Assembly: GCF_029227915.1 (NCBI RefSeq)
Contig: NC_079881.1
Span: forward strand, 4,340,001 to 4,404,000
DNA from: Hydractinia symbiolongicarpus
Lineage: Eukaryota; Cnidaria; Hydrozoa; Anthoathecata; Hydractiniidae
Length of the DNA stretch: 64,000 nt
Direction: 5' to 3'
A program made the position numbers and the translations under genes. The notes under the pieces were generated by a model. The model did not search any database and had not been told where the DNA came from. It was given only the letters and a program-made list of their open reading frames with translations. Positions 44,441-56,489 of this stretch are shown in pieces (the first letter of the stretch is position 1; every line of letters begins with the position of its first letter).

Positions 44441-45740
44441 GTTTGGTAGGAAAGAGTCATTGATTGTATGGTTAGTTTTATTGCATACAGAAACATACAA
44501 AACAAAGTTATAAAGCTTAGATTGATTATAATGGAAGCCAGAAAAATAAACTTCATACAAAACGCAAATAGTAAACTTCATCATATAGTTGGATTGTCGG
44601 TAACTCGAACACCGGTTAACTCAAACTTTTATTAGATGGAACTGTTATCTACGGTAATATCTACGGTAATTGGTACTCTGCGTGCCTGTCTCATATTTTA
44701 GACGTTTTTCTTCTTACACAAATTATTTGCTTGTTTTAGGCACAATTTTCTAAACTGGAATAGCACAGAGTAAATTTTTAATAAAAATGCTTAGTTTAGA
44801 CTTCGAAGTTCATGCTGCATTCGCTAATGTCTAGCCAAACCAGTCTTGGCATTATACTCTCAAAGCTGTCTGCGCTGCTCGCGGCTTTAAGATATTTAAA
44901 TATTTCCGTCTATACGGAGCAAACATGTCACTATACGAAGTTATACTCCGTATACGCATGCTTATACGGAGCCGTACTCCGTATAGCTGCACACTCTGAA
45001 TGGAACAAGAACACAGCAACTTTCGGAAAAAAGGTAAAGGTAGTATTAATTAAAAAGTCATTTCAAAAAAAAGTTAAGCTGCGAAAGAAAATTCATGTTT
45101 TAGCTTTCCAATGTAAACGAGTTAATTGGGTTTTTTGGATTATGAGTATTTTTGAAAAAAAATAAGCTTTTGATGACGTCACAGAAAAGTGATGACATAT
45201 TCCTCACCACCTCCCAGGATTACCTTTCGGAGCTACCGTTCGAAAATGAAGTCACCGTCATGGAATATACAACCGACTCGTTATTATTATTTTAAACTGG
45301 AGTACTTAGCAAATAAAAGACCTATTTAGAAACGTGCTTTACTTGGTTATTATAATATAAAAATGTTTATAAATGATACTTACAAAATTCTTCTTGAATT
45401 TATAATGTACGTGGATTAAGGCACAGTTGTCCGAATATTACGTAATGAACTCTTTTGAATTACATAGTAAATTAGCAGACCTTCCAACGTTTGTAAAAGA
45501 ATGAGTTTGAACATATGTGAATCAGATAGCATAACAAGTAAATGGTCTCACAAAAATTTGATGGGACAATAATAAAAGGGGTGTTATTTTTTTTATCTAA
45601 AAACTAATTTTGTCTTTGCCAAATGTCTTAATTTTAATAAATATTTAGCCGCCCATCAATGGCGTATGGAAAGAACATCACAGTCGCTCAATATACTCTT
45701 ATCAAAATTACACGTTTGAGTAATGTTAAAAAGTGACACG
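44441..45740. other. Intergenic DNA, no gene seen
   Basis: A 117-codon frame (44,812-45,165) overlaps stray minisatellite units and shows no domain; not accepted as a gene. Confidence 0.4.
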
Positions 45741-45744
45741 TAAA

Positions 45745-45830
45745 AATTAACACACTCAATATAATAATTATGCAAGCTCAGCACAATAATTATGCAACAT
45801 TAGCACAATAATTATGCAAAACATTAACAC
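45745..45830 (+). repeat. Three tandem copies of a 20-bp CACAATAATTATGCAA unit
   Basis: Units at about 45,755-45,775, 45,778-45,800 and 45,801-45,823 share AATAATTATGCAA. The core TTATGCAA resembles POU/C-EBP-type binding sites, but that is only sequence likeness. Confidence 0.65.
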
Positions 45831-45984
45831 GTGTAACCAGTTCAGTCCACTTTAGCTTCCATATCGGTAACTCTCTTGTTTAGAAATATTATATGGATTT
45901 CAGAAAAACAACCTATGAATACGAATCTTATAATTTATATTGATTTCTGAGAAAAAATATTGATCAAATTTTTGTTTAAAAAGG

Positions 45985-46380
45985 GTATTTCGCCTATACG
46001 CATGAGGGACATGGTTCATCTGTACTAAGTACCCAAAGTCACGATTAATTTTTCACGAAAACTTATTCCGCAAAACAAAATAATATTGATCGATTATTTT
46101 CCTTATGACATGGTAACAACTAGTTGTAAATTGTGTTTTATTTCCGCTAAAGTTGCAGTAAAGTATATTATATAAGTATATAGAAAAATATATTACATTA
46201 TAATGTGTGTGCGCTTTATTTCATTTACGACATACTGTATACCTGTACTAAAGCGCTCCACCTATGTGTACCACAGTTTATGGCTCTTTTGCAAGGCGTT
46301 CAACGGCGGGTCACACAATTACTTATGTCTTAACCTATAAAGTACTAGCGGAACCCGCCGTTTAGACGCCGATTCTCGCC
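45985..46380. repeat. Dispersed repeat, inverse of 54,265-54,485
   Basis: Contains GTATACCTGTACTAAAGCGC, the inverse of GCGTTTTAGTACAGGTATAC-like sequence near 54,287, and CATGGTTCATCTGTACTAAG. Also holds a GCGTTCAACGGCGGGT / ACCCGCCGTTTAGACGC inverted pair (46,298-46,365) of a probable small element. Confidence 0.5.
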
Positions 46381-46384
46381 TAGT

Positions 46385-47225
46385 TTATACAAATTTCTAA
46401 GAAAAATTATCTATCAAAAGTTTTTTAAGTCTTACACGTTTTTTTAAACTCTCCGTGGTTGATTTATTAAAACAGGTTTCTCCAGTCATGGCACAAAGCC
46501 TTGTTTTTTGCTGTTATGTGCCTTGCATGGTATGGTGACATACTCAATGGAGCTATATTTGGCATAGCTAAAAAATAGCTAGCTAAAGCATAGCTAAATA
46601 AATAATTCTGAAAATGATGATGAAGTCATAATCTTATTCTGTTGGCACTTAAATACCATTTAGAGGCTTTAATTGGTCCAAAAAATATTTTTTAAATTGT
46701 TTTTAATAAAATATGTCTAGTGAAGAAAAACCCTTGAAAACGATGGTGTGAGGTGAAAATATGGATTTTTTATTCATGACTATATTGTTTTAGATATTTA
46801 TCTCTTCAAAAATTGTCCCACTATCTCTGTAACCTTCAAAAGTAAATAATCCTACACATTCTTGTGATCAGTATTTCAAGCTCTACACATTAGGGATAAC
46901 AGCGGAACAAACTCCTTAAAAACATATTTTTGTTTATATACTGCTTACGTGATGATGATTTTTCAACTATTGTATTTTATCCAAACTTTCCTTAAAATTG
47001 TGTGAATGTTAAATTCTATTTAAAGAAAGCATGCTGACGAAGCTAATTCAACAAACCTACGCTTTCAAAATAACAACACGTTTTAGCAAAAAATAAAGAC
47101 TTTTAATTCGGGTTAATTAGACAGTTATTACTTTCTTGTCCAAAATAAATCCAATTTAATTATACAATCGTCAGCAAATTAGTTTTCTTGCAACCCACAC
47201 TTTCGTTCAATCTTTTCTATAAAAA
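46385..47225. other. Intergenic DNA, no gene seen
   Basis: AT-rich, no coding signal. Confidence 0.4.
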
Positions 47226-47304
47226 CTATAAAATACCCATTCGTCTCAATCAGAATTAAATTCAGGTCAAGGAAAGAGAAAGAAAGTTCTAATTAAAAGT
47301 CAAC

Positions 47305-47554
47305 ATGAAGTTTTTTTCTAAGTCAGGTACAAAGAATTATTTAGCCAAATATTTTATTGTGTTAACAGTCAACTTTCATATGAGTTACACGACTGTAAAA
47401 TATATGTTTATATTTAATTGATTTCTTATTTTCTTTTTCAGGCACAAAGCAAACAAAATCATCCTCAACATCACAACAAAAACAACAAACTGCGGTTAAA
47501 GTAAAATGCGTTACCATCGTTAAGTCATCTGGAAAACAATTTAAACTAAAGTGA
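47305..47554 (+). CDS. Possible tiny two-exon gene, 44 aa
   Basis: An ATG at 47305 begins MKFFSKSG and runs 22 nt to a GT donor at 47,327. A pyrimidine-rich AG acceptor (TTTTCTTTTTCAG, ending 47,441) restores an open frame to a TGA at 47,552. The spliced product is Ser/Thr/Lys/Gln-rich and basic. TATAAAA motifs lie about 70-80 bp upstream of the ATG. The first residues resemble those of the 133-aa ORF at 20,988. The gene is short enough that chance is a serious alternative. Confidence 0.35.
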
Positions 47555-47773
47555 GAGAATTAATATGTTGAAAATGATTGGAAAGATATTTTGAGGAAGA
47601 CAGCATCTGTTTTTATTTCCTCTTCCATAGCACTGCTGGAGTAGCAACAATAAATTGCACCATATAAAACCGCTTACTGTTAATTGACCGCCTGCGAGTT
47701 TGTTTACGACACAAGATTGAAAGAGTACGGAAGATTTTATTCCAATCAATTACCCAAAACATTTACATACTAC

Positions 47774-47866
<93 letters not shown>
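47774..47866 (+). repeat. CAA trinucleotide microsatellite, about 93 bp
   Basis: Perfect ACA/CAA run of about 30 units; the poly-Thr frame across it is not a gene. Confidence 0.95.
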
Positions 47867-47868
<2 letters not shown>

Positions 47869-47879
47869 ATATTACGTTT

Positions 47880-48970
47880 TACGAAACATTGTAGCAATGA
47901 TAAATTCTTATGTAATGGTGATACACTGCTACAAATTAACATCTTGTTTATCGTTGTGTTGTCTTCGCCTTAATGTACATCTGAGTTAGTTTTGTTTTAC
48001 TTATTTAGCATTCAAATTGTATCCTACTTACTTGGACAAGATTTTTTACTATTTTTTCATTGTGTTTTAAAACTGAGAATTATAGGTTATAAGTTAATTT
48101 TTTTAACATAACAAACATTGTAAAATTAAGTCTTTAAAAATAGGCGTAACTTGAATGTCCTAACAAGTTTACTGTACTTTCATCTCCCAAATAAATCATT
48201 TTATACATTAACATCTACAAAGACAAATGCATTACTAATTCAACTATTCTTTCGATAACTTTGACAAGGGCAGTAGATAAAACTGTATAGAATCTTTTTT
48301 GATTCAGTTTTCACAATTACCATTACATAATGAAAAACATTTATATATAAGGAGAATATAAGGAGAATATAAGGAGATCGAAATAGACAGGAATGTATTT
48401 GCAATTACAGGGATCAGAATTGATGTCACAATATATAGACCAATTTCCTCATTTATTATTTTAAATTATCACATGTTACAAATCTTATGAACCCGATTCT
48501 TGATAAACTTGTAGGCTTAATACAAAATAAATTGTTTCACACCAAAAACTGATTTCAATAACCTTCATTGAGATAAGGTAATTTCTCATTTGAAGGATAC
48601 AGGTGTAAAGGTCCGTTTTCAGAAATCTTGGTGTTGATATCTATAGACTTGGTAATGTGGAATGCTGCATGTAAAATACTATTTTAAAATTAATTTATTA
48701 AAAATTGAAATGACGTCATTATGCTTGATTGACAATTTTTCAAACTCTGGTCTGTAGCTTATTCCTGGTACCAGTATAGTTTGCCTCGTGTGCAGATATC
48801 GTTTTTGAAAGTCTTGAAACCGTTCTCCTGCTGGTTATTGTTAGAAAGCTCCAGAAAGGACTAAACATAGCTGTTAAAAAAGATATTAATATTGCTTTCT
48901 GGAAAACCTTCCAGAATATATATTCACCTCATGAATTCTTCTTTACAGAAAATTTGATTGGGCTTGAGCT
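47880..48970. other. Intergenic DNA, no gene seen
   Basis: AT-rich; a triplicated AAGGAGAATAT unit at about 48,350-48,376 only. Confidence 0.4.
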
Positions 48971-49096
48971 TTCCTGTACCTAGCTAGCTAGCTAGCTAGC
49001 TATATACTGTATTTTTTTGCATTTAACAGGACACAGTATTATAAGTATAGCTATAGGCTAGCTATGTTTAGATAAGTTTTTAATATTTACAAAGTT

Positions 49097-49287
49097 AGCT
49101 ACAATCATGGCCAAAACCTTATGAAATTCTACACAATATTGACATAATCTAGCTAGCCCCCCTTCCCTCCAGCTACAAAGTTGATGTTGAAACAAGGCCA
49201 GCTGCTTATCTCAACTTTGTACATGGGGGAAAGGGGGAAAGGTAGATTTGACAGAAAATTCCAAAGGTTTTGGCCATGATTGTAGCT
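49097..49287. mobile_element. MITE-like foldback, about 190 bp, 34-bp inverted ends
   Basis: Left end AGCTACAATCATGGCCAAAA (49,097-49,130) and right end TTTTGGCCATGATTGTAGCT (49,253-49,287) are inverses with a few mismatches. It is embedded in AGCT-rich DNA with several GCTAGCTAGC runs. No coding content. Confidence 0.7.
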
Positions 49288-50385
49288 ATCTAGCTAGCTA
49301 GCTATGGAAAATGGAGTACAACATAGGCAAATTAGCTTCTAACTGTACTGATTTCAGATAGAAAAGCAACTAGAATTTGTTTGTCTGACTATTAACTTCT
49401 CTTATTAAAGCTTACCTCCCACTTCAAAACAACTAAATATCATTCTTATACCATTAGTATTTTTTGTCAAGATCAGGTTAAATTTAAAATATTTTTTTAA
49501 GTGATTAACTATTTAAATATGGCAGGGGGAGATTGACGCAAGTGGAGAAAAATACAATATTTAAGTTTACATTACGTTTTATACAATATACCAATTTTTT
49601 TTTGTTCAATACTAAGGCTGTCCTTACATGTTCGTTTGCCGTTTTCCGACTCGTAATTTCATTCAGCTTAGAGGCATGCATAATGTAAGCGTTGCACCGG
49701 CTGACATTAAAATATCAAAATAAACTTATATTTAGCTGGATGTTTTTATTATGTGTTAAAAAATTAACTCCAATTAAAGCACATGCTTATCGCAAATTAG
49801 CACCAGATGGAAACCAAGCTTTAATGGCAAATATTTCTAGACCAATGAGAAAGCAATAAACTGGGGCGAGGGGTAAGCTAGAGCTTAATATATTTAGTTA
49901 TGGACTGATGCTATCATCAAAAGATGTTGTCAGTTAAATTGTTACTTTATCTTTTATAATACTTTAACTTGTTTTTAAAATGGACTAATGTTTTTGCAGC
50001 TGACCGCTACACAACAGTCACACCAAACATTGGCACCATCTTTACTAGGTTAAAGCACGTGAGCATAAATGCAATCAATTAATACCGATCATTATAAACA
50101 AATATGGCAGCTGCTTGAAGTGTGTTATTGCGGGGTGCTCTGTTGTTTTTGTTATTCACTTGTTGAAAGATTTGCTTGCAACATTTTTATTTATACTTCT
50201 AACTTCAAGGAAATTAATTTGAGTAAGTACAGTTTAACTCTTTGGGTGGTAAATCAGTGAAATACTGGAAATATAAACAGAATGAAAAATATTGCATCAA
50301 ACTTTTTGTAGTCTGCAAAAAAATGTGTAGGTTTTTCAGAAGATGGTAAACGAATAAGTTTTTAAGGAAAACCTAATCTATATAA
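49288..50385. other. Intergenic DNA, no gene seen
   Basis: AT-rich with no recognisable coding or repeat feature beyond short AGCTAGCT runs at its left edge. Confidence 0.4.
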
Positions 50386-50513
50386 CTAGTCGGTAGCCTG
50401 TGAATACATCCACTGGTTCGTCGTTGTTTATTAATGCATTTTGTGTGTCTCGCTACTGCTGTTACCATTTTGCGTGACAGACAGGCAGACATATACGGGT
50501 ATTATAATATAGA
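50386..50513 (-). mobile_element. Short non-autonomous Helitron, 128 bp
   Basis: Minus strand: A|TCTATATTATAATACCCG at the start, a CTGTCTGTCACGCAAAATGG block, and the palindrome CCAGTGGATGTATTCACAGG near the end, then CTACCGA and CTAG|T. Both ends are present. A second, related start (GTGTCCGTCTGTG) lies just right at about 50,533. Confidence 0.65.
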
Positions 50514-50559
50514 TAATAGATAATACAAAAGTTGTGTCCGTCTGTGCCCAGCAAAGTGA

Positions 50560-51410
50560 ATATTATTTTTGAGCCCTCAAAAAACTGAACCGTGGTCCCT
50601 CAACCCATTTTGGAATCAAAACGTTGATGACGTCATCACAAGTCTATTTATTTTCTTGATCAGTGTTTTCAGATTTTACGATGAAGGCAACGAGTGTACA
50701 AATTTTTTTTGTTCTTTGGAGAAGAACTTTGCTGACGTCAGCAAAATTTTAAAACCTGTATATCTCATTAACCGTTTGTCAAAAGCGCATGATCCGAGAC
50801 ATTTTCTTGAACAGAGCGTCACGCTATACATAGATGCAACAGGTAAACAAATTCTGGATAAAGTTTTGTGTACAATGGCTGTTTTTTACTGATGTCAGGA
50901 AACGTTTTAAACCCTTGTATCTTCTTAAGGTCTGCAGAAAGCACATGATCATATAGTATTCAGGCCTTTTAGATAGAGGCGTGCAATAGCACGCTACACA
51001 CAAACAAAATGGGTTAGGCGTGCTATTGGTAGCACCTGCAAAATGACAAATTTTATAAGAATTTAACCAGTGCACAGACACAAAAGCACACCTAAAATAC
51101 TTGAGAAGTATTTTTTGGCACACACTTTTGCTAACCCGTATATATACTTATACAACAGCCTAACCTGAAGACCAGAATATGTAGGACCGGCGAATTCGCA
51201 GATTTCAACAGGCTAACTAGTATTTTGTAAACGTTTTTGAAGGTATAACTTATTTGGAAGTGGGAGGTAAGCTTTAAGTGCAAATTTCAACAAATTTCTA
51301 CTTTTTAACTTGATTTTTTTATGTTGTTTATATATTTTGCCTATGTGATGCGTGAGAATGGCAAAACTGAAAATCACAACATGTACGTGACCCCACAACA
51401 CATCTTATGT
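50560..51410. other. Intergenic DNA, no gene seen
   Basis: A 107-codon plus-strand frame (50,569-50,892) has no domain and overlaps Helitron-like sequence; not accepted. Confidence 0.4.
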
Positions 51411-51416
51411 CCGCCA

Positions 51417-51458
51417 GATTAGATAGAATACCGCGAGGTCTTGGTATTCTATCTAATC
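51417..51458. repeat. Perfect 16-bp inverted repeat, 10-nt loop
   Basis: GATTAGATAGAATACC and its inverse GGTATTCTATCTAATC enclose GCGAGGTCTT. A strong hairpin just left of the degenerate mobile-element coding region. Confidence 0.75.
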
Positions 51459-51815
51459 CTTGCCAATGAAATAAAAATTACAAGGAATTTAATTTGTGTA
51501 TGCAGCGATTTTTAAGAATATAAAATCGCCGCATAAATATTTAGCCATGAAGAAATTATGCACGCAATGAATCAGTTTTTCTTATTTTTAGGTTCGACAT
51601 TCACAACCAACACTCGACAGAGTACAAAAAAGAAGAAACTCGACAGAGTATAAAAGCTAGATATTTAGACAATCAGATATTCAGACAATCAGATATTCAG
51701 ATTTATTTGGTAGAGCTATTGATGAACTTTCTGGTGAACTTACTGAAATTATTAAGCCCGCTGAAACTATATGTTTTTTAAATAATATGACAGAGGTTTC
51801 TCTAGTTTTTAAAGG

Positions 51816-53380
51816 TTGTTTTTTTGTTGGTCACGCGTCACCACTGCTATTGTGAACCCCGCGTATAGAAACTGCTGCCGTATGGTTTTTTTACTTTCCG
51901 GTGATGTTGAAACTAATCCTGGGCTTTACTCTGTTTTAAAGTCGGTACAGGGATCTTTTCATCAAAGGGATGTCAGGCTTGGAACTTTTATTGGCACACA
52001 ATGTTTGTGTAAATCCCTGCTTGCGATAGTTTGGTCGGTTATTGAAAAGGTTTCTTTTTGGGACTCAGGTGATCTTGATCATATCCTCTGCGAAGGAACA
52101 AAGTTGTACACGAGCCTAGGTTACGCAAACCAGTACTTGAGTGCAAGTGACCTCCCAAATAGTTTGACTGTTGAAAACGAGGTCATACAAATACAAGTTT
52201 AGAAAATATTTCTCATATTGTTATAGATAATAGCACTACTTTACGTACATTTCATAATTCATCACATTCCGATAAAGGACAAGGAATGTTGGACATTATA
52301 AGCGGCATTAGTTTTGGTATAATTTGGGAGCACCCACAAATTTATTTATTTGATCCTCATAGCCGAAATAGTTTTGGGCAAATAGCAGAATGTGGTATCA
52401 GTCCTTTTAAAATTTGATTCATTACAAGAAGTTGAAAGCTACATACGCGACATATACGTGTCCCCTGGTCGAGGAAGGTGTCTTGAAACTCAATATTTTA
52501 AAGTACTGACAACTGAACAGATAGCTGATAACATTATGCCTTCCTTTCGTAGAAAGAGAAAACTAGATCAAAACAAAAAGTACCGTAAATCCGAAAGAGC
52601 TTTCACGCAGGACAGATCTATGTTGCATTAAGTTGAGTCACAAGCTTAGAGGGTTTATACTTAACGGGGACATTTTCCAGATCAGCTATTAAATCAGACA
52701 CACGAGCAACCGAGCAATACAATTTTATGCGAGAACACTCAAAATTGACATCAAAGGATACTGGCGTAATTAGTGAAAATTATTCAATCATAGTAACTTT
52801 ACTTGATACAAGATCCTACAACACGTTCACGATCGCGTTCTCATGGAAAGTGATTTATTATGCGTAACAGAAACTCAGATACCATTTAATTCATACTGCG
52901 AAACTAGATTACTTTACCTTAATTCCAAACAACAATGTGGATAGGTTTTCTAGTCTTTTGGTTGGTCATAATGAAACTATAAAGTTGTTTAATATTGTGA
53001 AAATTCCAGGTGCAATAATTTTTAAAATGACGAAGAAAATGTTTCAAAAGAAGGCTGTTAGTTTTCTACTTCTATATCGTAAAAATTCACTTAATCGAGA
53101 TGAGTCATTATACCTTATTCAACATTTTTTGGGAAACGAAATCGCTGATGTTATACTCGGAGATTTTAAGTTAAATGCATTTAGTGACAAAAACTATTTC
53201 CTTGTTTTTCTTAATGAAGATAAACAAGTTGTAACCTCTCCAACTCATATATCCGGTTCACTTATTGATCACATCTATGTCCATAAGAATGTTCTAAACA
53301 CCTTTGAAGTAGATACGCTCGTCAAAAATGTATATTTCATTGATCATGACGCAGTCAGGCTTAGACTTTCTCTAACATGA
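51816..53380 (+). pseudogene. Degenerate mobile-element protein: 2A-like motif, cysteine-protease-like domain, EEP endonuclease
   Basis: Frames 51,816-52,202, about 52,190-52,420 and 52,392-52,631 encode one protein broken by frameshifts. It has a 2A-like LSGDVETNPGL, a GTQCLCKSLLAIVW catalytic-Cys block, and a FDPHSRNSFG plus SVLLKFDS region with a candidate His/Asp, as in OTU/C76-like proteases of invertebrate transposons. After an interrupted stretch (52,840-52,890, SDLLCVTETQIPFNS), 52,937-53,380 holds the end of an endonuclease/exonuclease/phosphatase domain (ILGDFKLNAF, PTHISGSLIDHIYV, IDHDAVRLRL). No reverse transcriptase or helicase was found nearby. Helentron or LINE origin is possible. 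Confidence 0.6.
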
Positions 53381-53541
53381 TGTTTACGAAATGTTCTAGA
53401 AGGGCTACTTTAAATCAATTTCGTCCTCAGAACGACAGATATTTACGTTGGGTTTACATTATTGTTTTCTTTTTGTTTTAAACTTTGGTTGCATTGCAGA
53501 TAACAGGCATGGCGTTTTTGTTCTCCGAGGATAGTCTCACA

Positions 53542-53612
53542 CTGCCACTATATACTTATAGATAATAAGTATATAGTGGCAGAAATCTTCAAGCCATCGG
53601 GCTTCTTGTTTT
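53542..53612. repeat. Palindrome plus GC hairpin, possible Helentron 3' end
   Basis: A perfect 18-bp inverted repeat (CTGCCACTATATACTTAT / ATAAGTATATAGTGGCAG, 5-nt loop, 53,542-53,582) is followed by AAATCTTCAAGCCATCGGGC and TTCTTGTT. The last part is the inverse of the AACAAGAAGCCC...AAAGATTTCCGCC ends at 27,275, 33,866 and 40,365. Confidence 0.6.
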
Positions 53613-54264
53613 AGTCGTGTGTTACATTGGATCTATGGACCTCGAAGTCTTTTACCACCTCAAAAGTCTTGGGGAAAGTTTTTAATAGGTCTTTTTTTTC
53701 TGAAAAATTCAAAATTCACTAAACGTTGTGATTTACATACTTTTTCCGGACTTGTTAAAAGAATCTTTCCTATATCTATCCCTTTATATTTATAAATTTC
53801 AAAGGCGCTATATTTTAATCAGTAATAAAGTAGGTTTAAAAATACATAAAAATGTGATACCACAGCTAAAATAGAAACTGACTTTTATCTTATTGGTGTC
53901 ATCATCGTTTCAATTCATTGTTTCCATACACGAAATTCAGTACAAAGTGGTTTAATTTTGTTAAAACCAAATTTTAAAATTTTTTTTACTGTAAAATCAC
54001 ATTATTGCTATCCTATGAAAACCGGCTTCTGTCATGCTTACCTTTACAATTACATCGCGTTTTCTTGCATACCTCGGATCAGTTAGTCGTAAACCTGCAA
54101 TAAACCAATGGGAATGATCCCAGCGCTACACGGAACTACCCTAAAGTTGGGTATTAAAATACAATCTAGCCGAAGACACGGCATCGAAATGCCGGGTAAA
54201 ATCACCAGTAATAAACCGGTGCATGCCAGATTAAGCGTATAGGCGGAGCCTTACTTTTTGAGCG
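53613..54264. other. Intergenic DNA, no gene seen
   Basis: AT-rich; a GGCATCGAAATGCC hairpin at about 54,181 only. Confidence 0.4.
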
Positions 54265-54485
54265 CTTGCAAAGCATCTACGTGGAGCGTTTTAGTACAGG
54301 TATACGGTATGTTGCAAATCCAGTAATACACACAGATTTCAATCTGATGAAACCCGGTTATAATAGTCTGCCAATTTTTTTTGTTATTCTGCAGAATTAG
54401 CGAAAGTTTAAAAATTAATCGTAAATGATGAAGCGCTTAGTACAGGTAAACCATGTCGTACATTTGAGTGGAGTGCTTAAGTAAG
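54265..54485. repeat. Dispersed repeat, inverse of 45,985-46,275
   Basis: Contains GGAGCGTTTTAGTACAGGTA and CGCTTAGTACAGGTAAACC; shares two ordered pieces in inverse orientation with the 46-kb copy. Confidence 0.5.
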
Positions 54486-54879
54486 TGGACCCTATAGGCG
54501 TAATATTCTTTCTTAATAAAGTTTATCGCGACTTCGGTTTTTATTAAAAAATAGGAAACAGCCCGTCGTTATTCAGTCCAGATAAAAGAGTCACAAACAA
54601 TTTTACTTTGTAAAATACTTTTTGCATATCTCACAGCCTGTTGTTACAAAATTAGTTGTGTGTAAAAAATTCTTTTACTTTTTAGTCAAAAAAAGCCAAC
54701 CTCAAGAAAATATTTAGACAATGGCCCCTTTTTTACTATTTTACAAAGTTATTATTGAAATTATTTACCCAGGGTAGCCTATTCAGTTCCTATTGGTACT
54801 ACTATTAACGAGGGTCATACGAAGCGGGCCCTACCGCATTTAAAGCTCCCATTTGAGCTACGAAAGTCGTGCAATCACA

Positions 54880-55150
54880 ACAATCGATATTGACAAGAAG
54901 CATCAACTCGCGAATGCTCCACAGTCTATCGGCTGCGGAAATACTACTTTTTCAGATGCGTAGGCTAGGTAAACGTATTAAAATGTGCTAGTCGCTCATT
55001 ATAATACGTCCGCTTTACAAAATAAATCACGTCCGGTGACACAAGGACCCTAAAATGCAAGAAAATAGTCATGACGTTTTCAACAATTAGCATATTTTGA
55101 AATTCACATCTGACCAAATGACCAAAGTCCTGCGTTCCCTCTTAACATTT
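54880..55150. repeat. Dispersed repeat related to 60,360-60,570
   Basis: Shared ordered pieces: ACTTTTTCAGATGCGTAGG / ACTTTTTCAGACGCGTAGG, then GTCCGCTTTA, AAATCACGTC/AATCCACGTC and ATCTGACCAAA/ATCTAACCAAA. Same orientation in both copies. Confidence 0.55.
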
Positions 55151-55900
55151 GCAAGTGAACTTTGCCAAAAAATGAACAAGTTCAAATTGTGTGTTCCTGG
55201 TAGAGAAATTTACTTGGCTCAATATATTTAGTGGATGTTTACGTAGCCACAACACGAGTTGCAGCTTAGTAAAATAAGATTGGTGAAAATAGTAAAAGAA
55301 AATAATGTTGGTTAGAATAATAAGCTTCTATACAAAGATAATACTAACCTGAACCTTATCAACACTGACCTTTTTTCAGCCTAGTGCAGCATCAGATTGG
55401 GGCGGGGCATAAATCCAGAACGACTTATACTTAGTTTATGAAACTTGATATACTTGCAGAAATTTTTAATGCCAACAGATCCAAAAGTAAAAATCTTTTG
55501 TTGTTATAATGGTGAATAGAAATGACGCCACACAGGCCTTTAATAATCTATTTTCCCAAATTTGCAATAAATTTAAATTTCTTAAACGTTAGTTCTTAGT
55601 AAACTTAGTAGAAAAGTAATTTTATATAAAAAATTTAGGATGCTTCCTCATAGTCATAAAACTGATTTGTTTAACATTTTTACACTGCTAAAAAACTGTT
55701 CCTAATATGTAAGAGCATGTAAAAATTGAATATTTCCACAAAAAAGCTGTTTAGAAGGAAAAGAAGTTAAGCTAAGTAAATGTGTTACCTTGTTATGAAC
55801 GCCAGGTTGAGCGCTTAAGATAGGTTTTCATACGACTCCATTTTCCGCTCGAGCGTAGAAAGCTCGGGAGCATTTTTCTCTTGAGTTTGAACTTAATGAA
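55151..55900. other. Intergenic DNA, no gene seen
   Basis: AT-rich, no coding signal. Confidence 0.4.
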
Positions 55901-55914
55901 AATCAATTTCCCGC

Positions 55915-56480
55915 GTGCGAAAAAAAGATGTTCAGATTAAGAACTCGGACATCGCGGTGAACGTACTGCGCGTCACAAACGTTAAAAAGACGCACTACAC
56001 CAGCGTGAAGAGTATATCTAGATTGCTGAGCAGGGAGAATCATGCAAAGCGCAAAGGGAAGCATTTCTATCTAAACTGTATGCTCATTCATGTGGAGGAA
56101 TGTACAGGGATGGATTCGTTACACCTCTACACGAAGAAAATAAGCGAACACGTACTATCTGGCTGGGGAATGTGCAACAAGTTTGAGAATGGAGTTGTCC
56201 CATATTTGTTGATGTTTTACTGTGACAAGGACTGTATCGTGGACGATCTGGAGGAACTGGTAAAGAGTTTCTACGATACGTCCCCACAGCAGCCAATAAT
56301 ACTGATGAATTAGAGAAGGAATATAATGAGGCGACGGAATGCCACATCAGCATAAACCCCTTTGACGATCCTGCAACAACCGCAAGGTAAGAGATCACGG
56401 CGCACAACAACTGTAACTTGGGGTACAAAATCTTCCTTCCTTACTTTCGTGGCCTAAGCAGCCGGATCTTCTCATCAAAG
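55915..56480 (+). pseudogene. Polinton/Maverick-type DNA polymerase B remnant, N-terminal part
   Basis: The frame 55,915-56,313 encodes an IAVNVLRVTN block, then KTHYTSVKSISRLLSRENHA and GKHFYLNCMLIHVEEC, the zinc-finger-bearing N-terminal region seen in protein-primed PolB of Polinton-type elements. After a break, ATECHISINPFDDP and HNNCNLGYKI (56,330-56,430) match the following Cys/His region. Several zinc ligands are missing and stops interrupt the frame. The identification is from family resemblance recognised by eye. Confidence 0.6.
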
Positions 56481-56489
56481 AGCTTGGCA

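Noticed and set aside
44812-45165. 117-codon plus-strand ORF
   Set aside because: Contains stray minisatellite units and no recognisable domain or splice context.
47684-47989. 101-codon ORF with poly-Thr
   Set aside because: Driven by the CAA microsatellite, with no coding features on either side.
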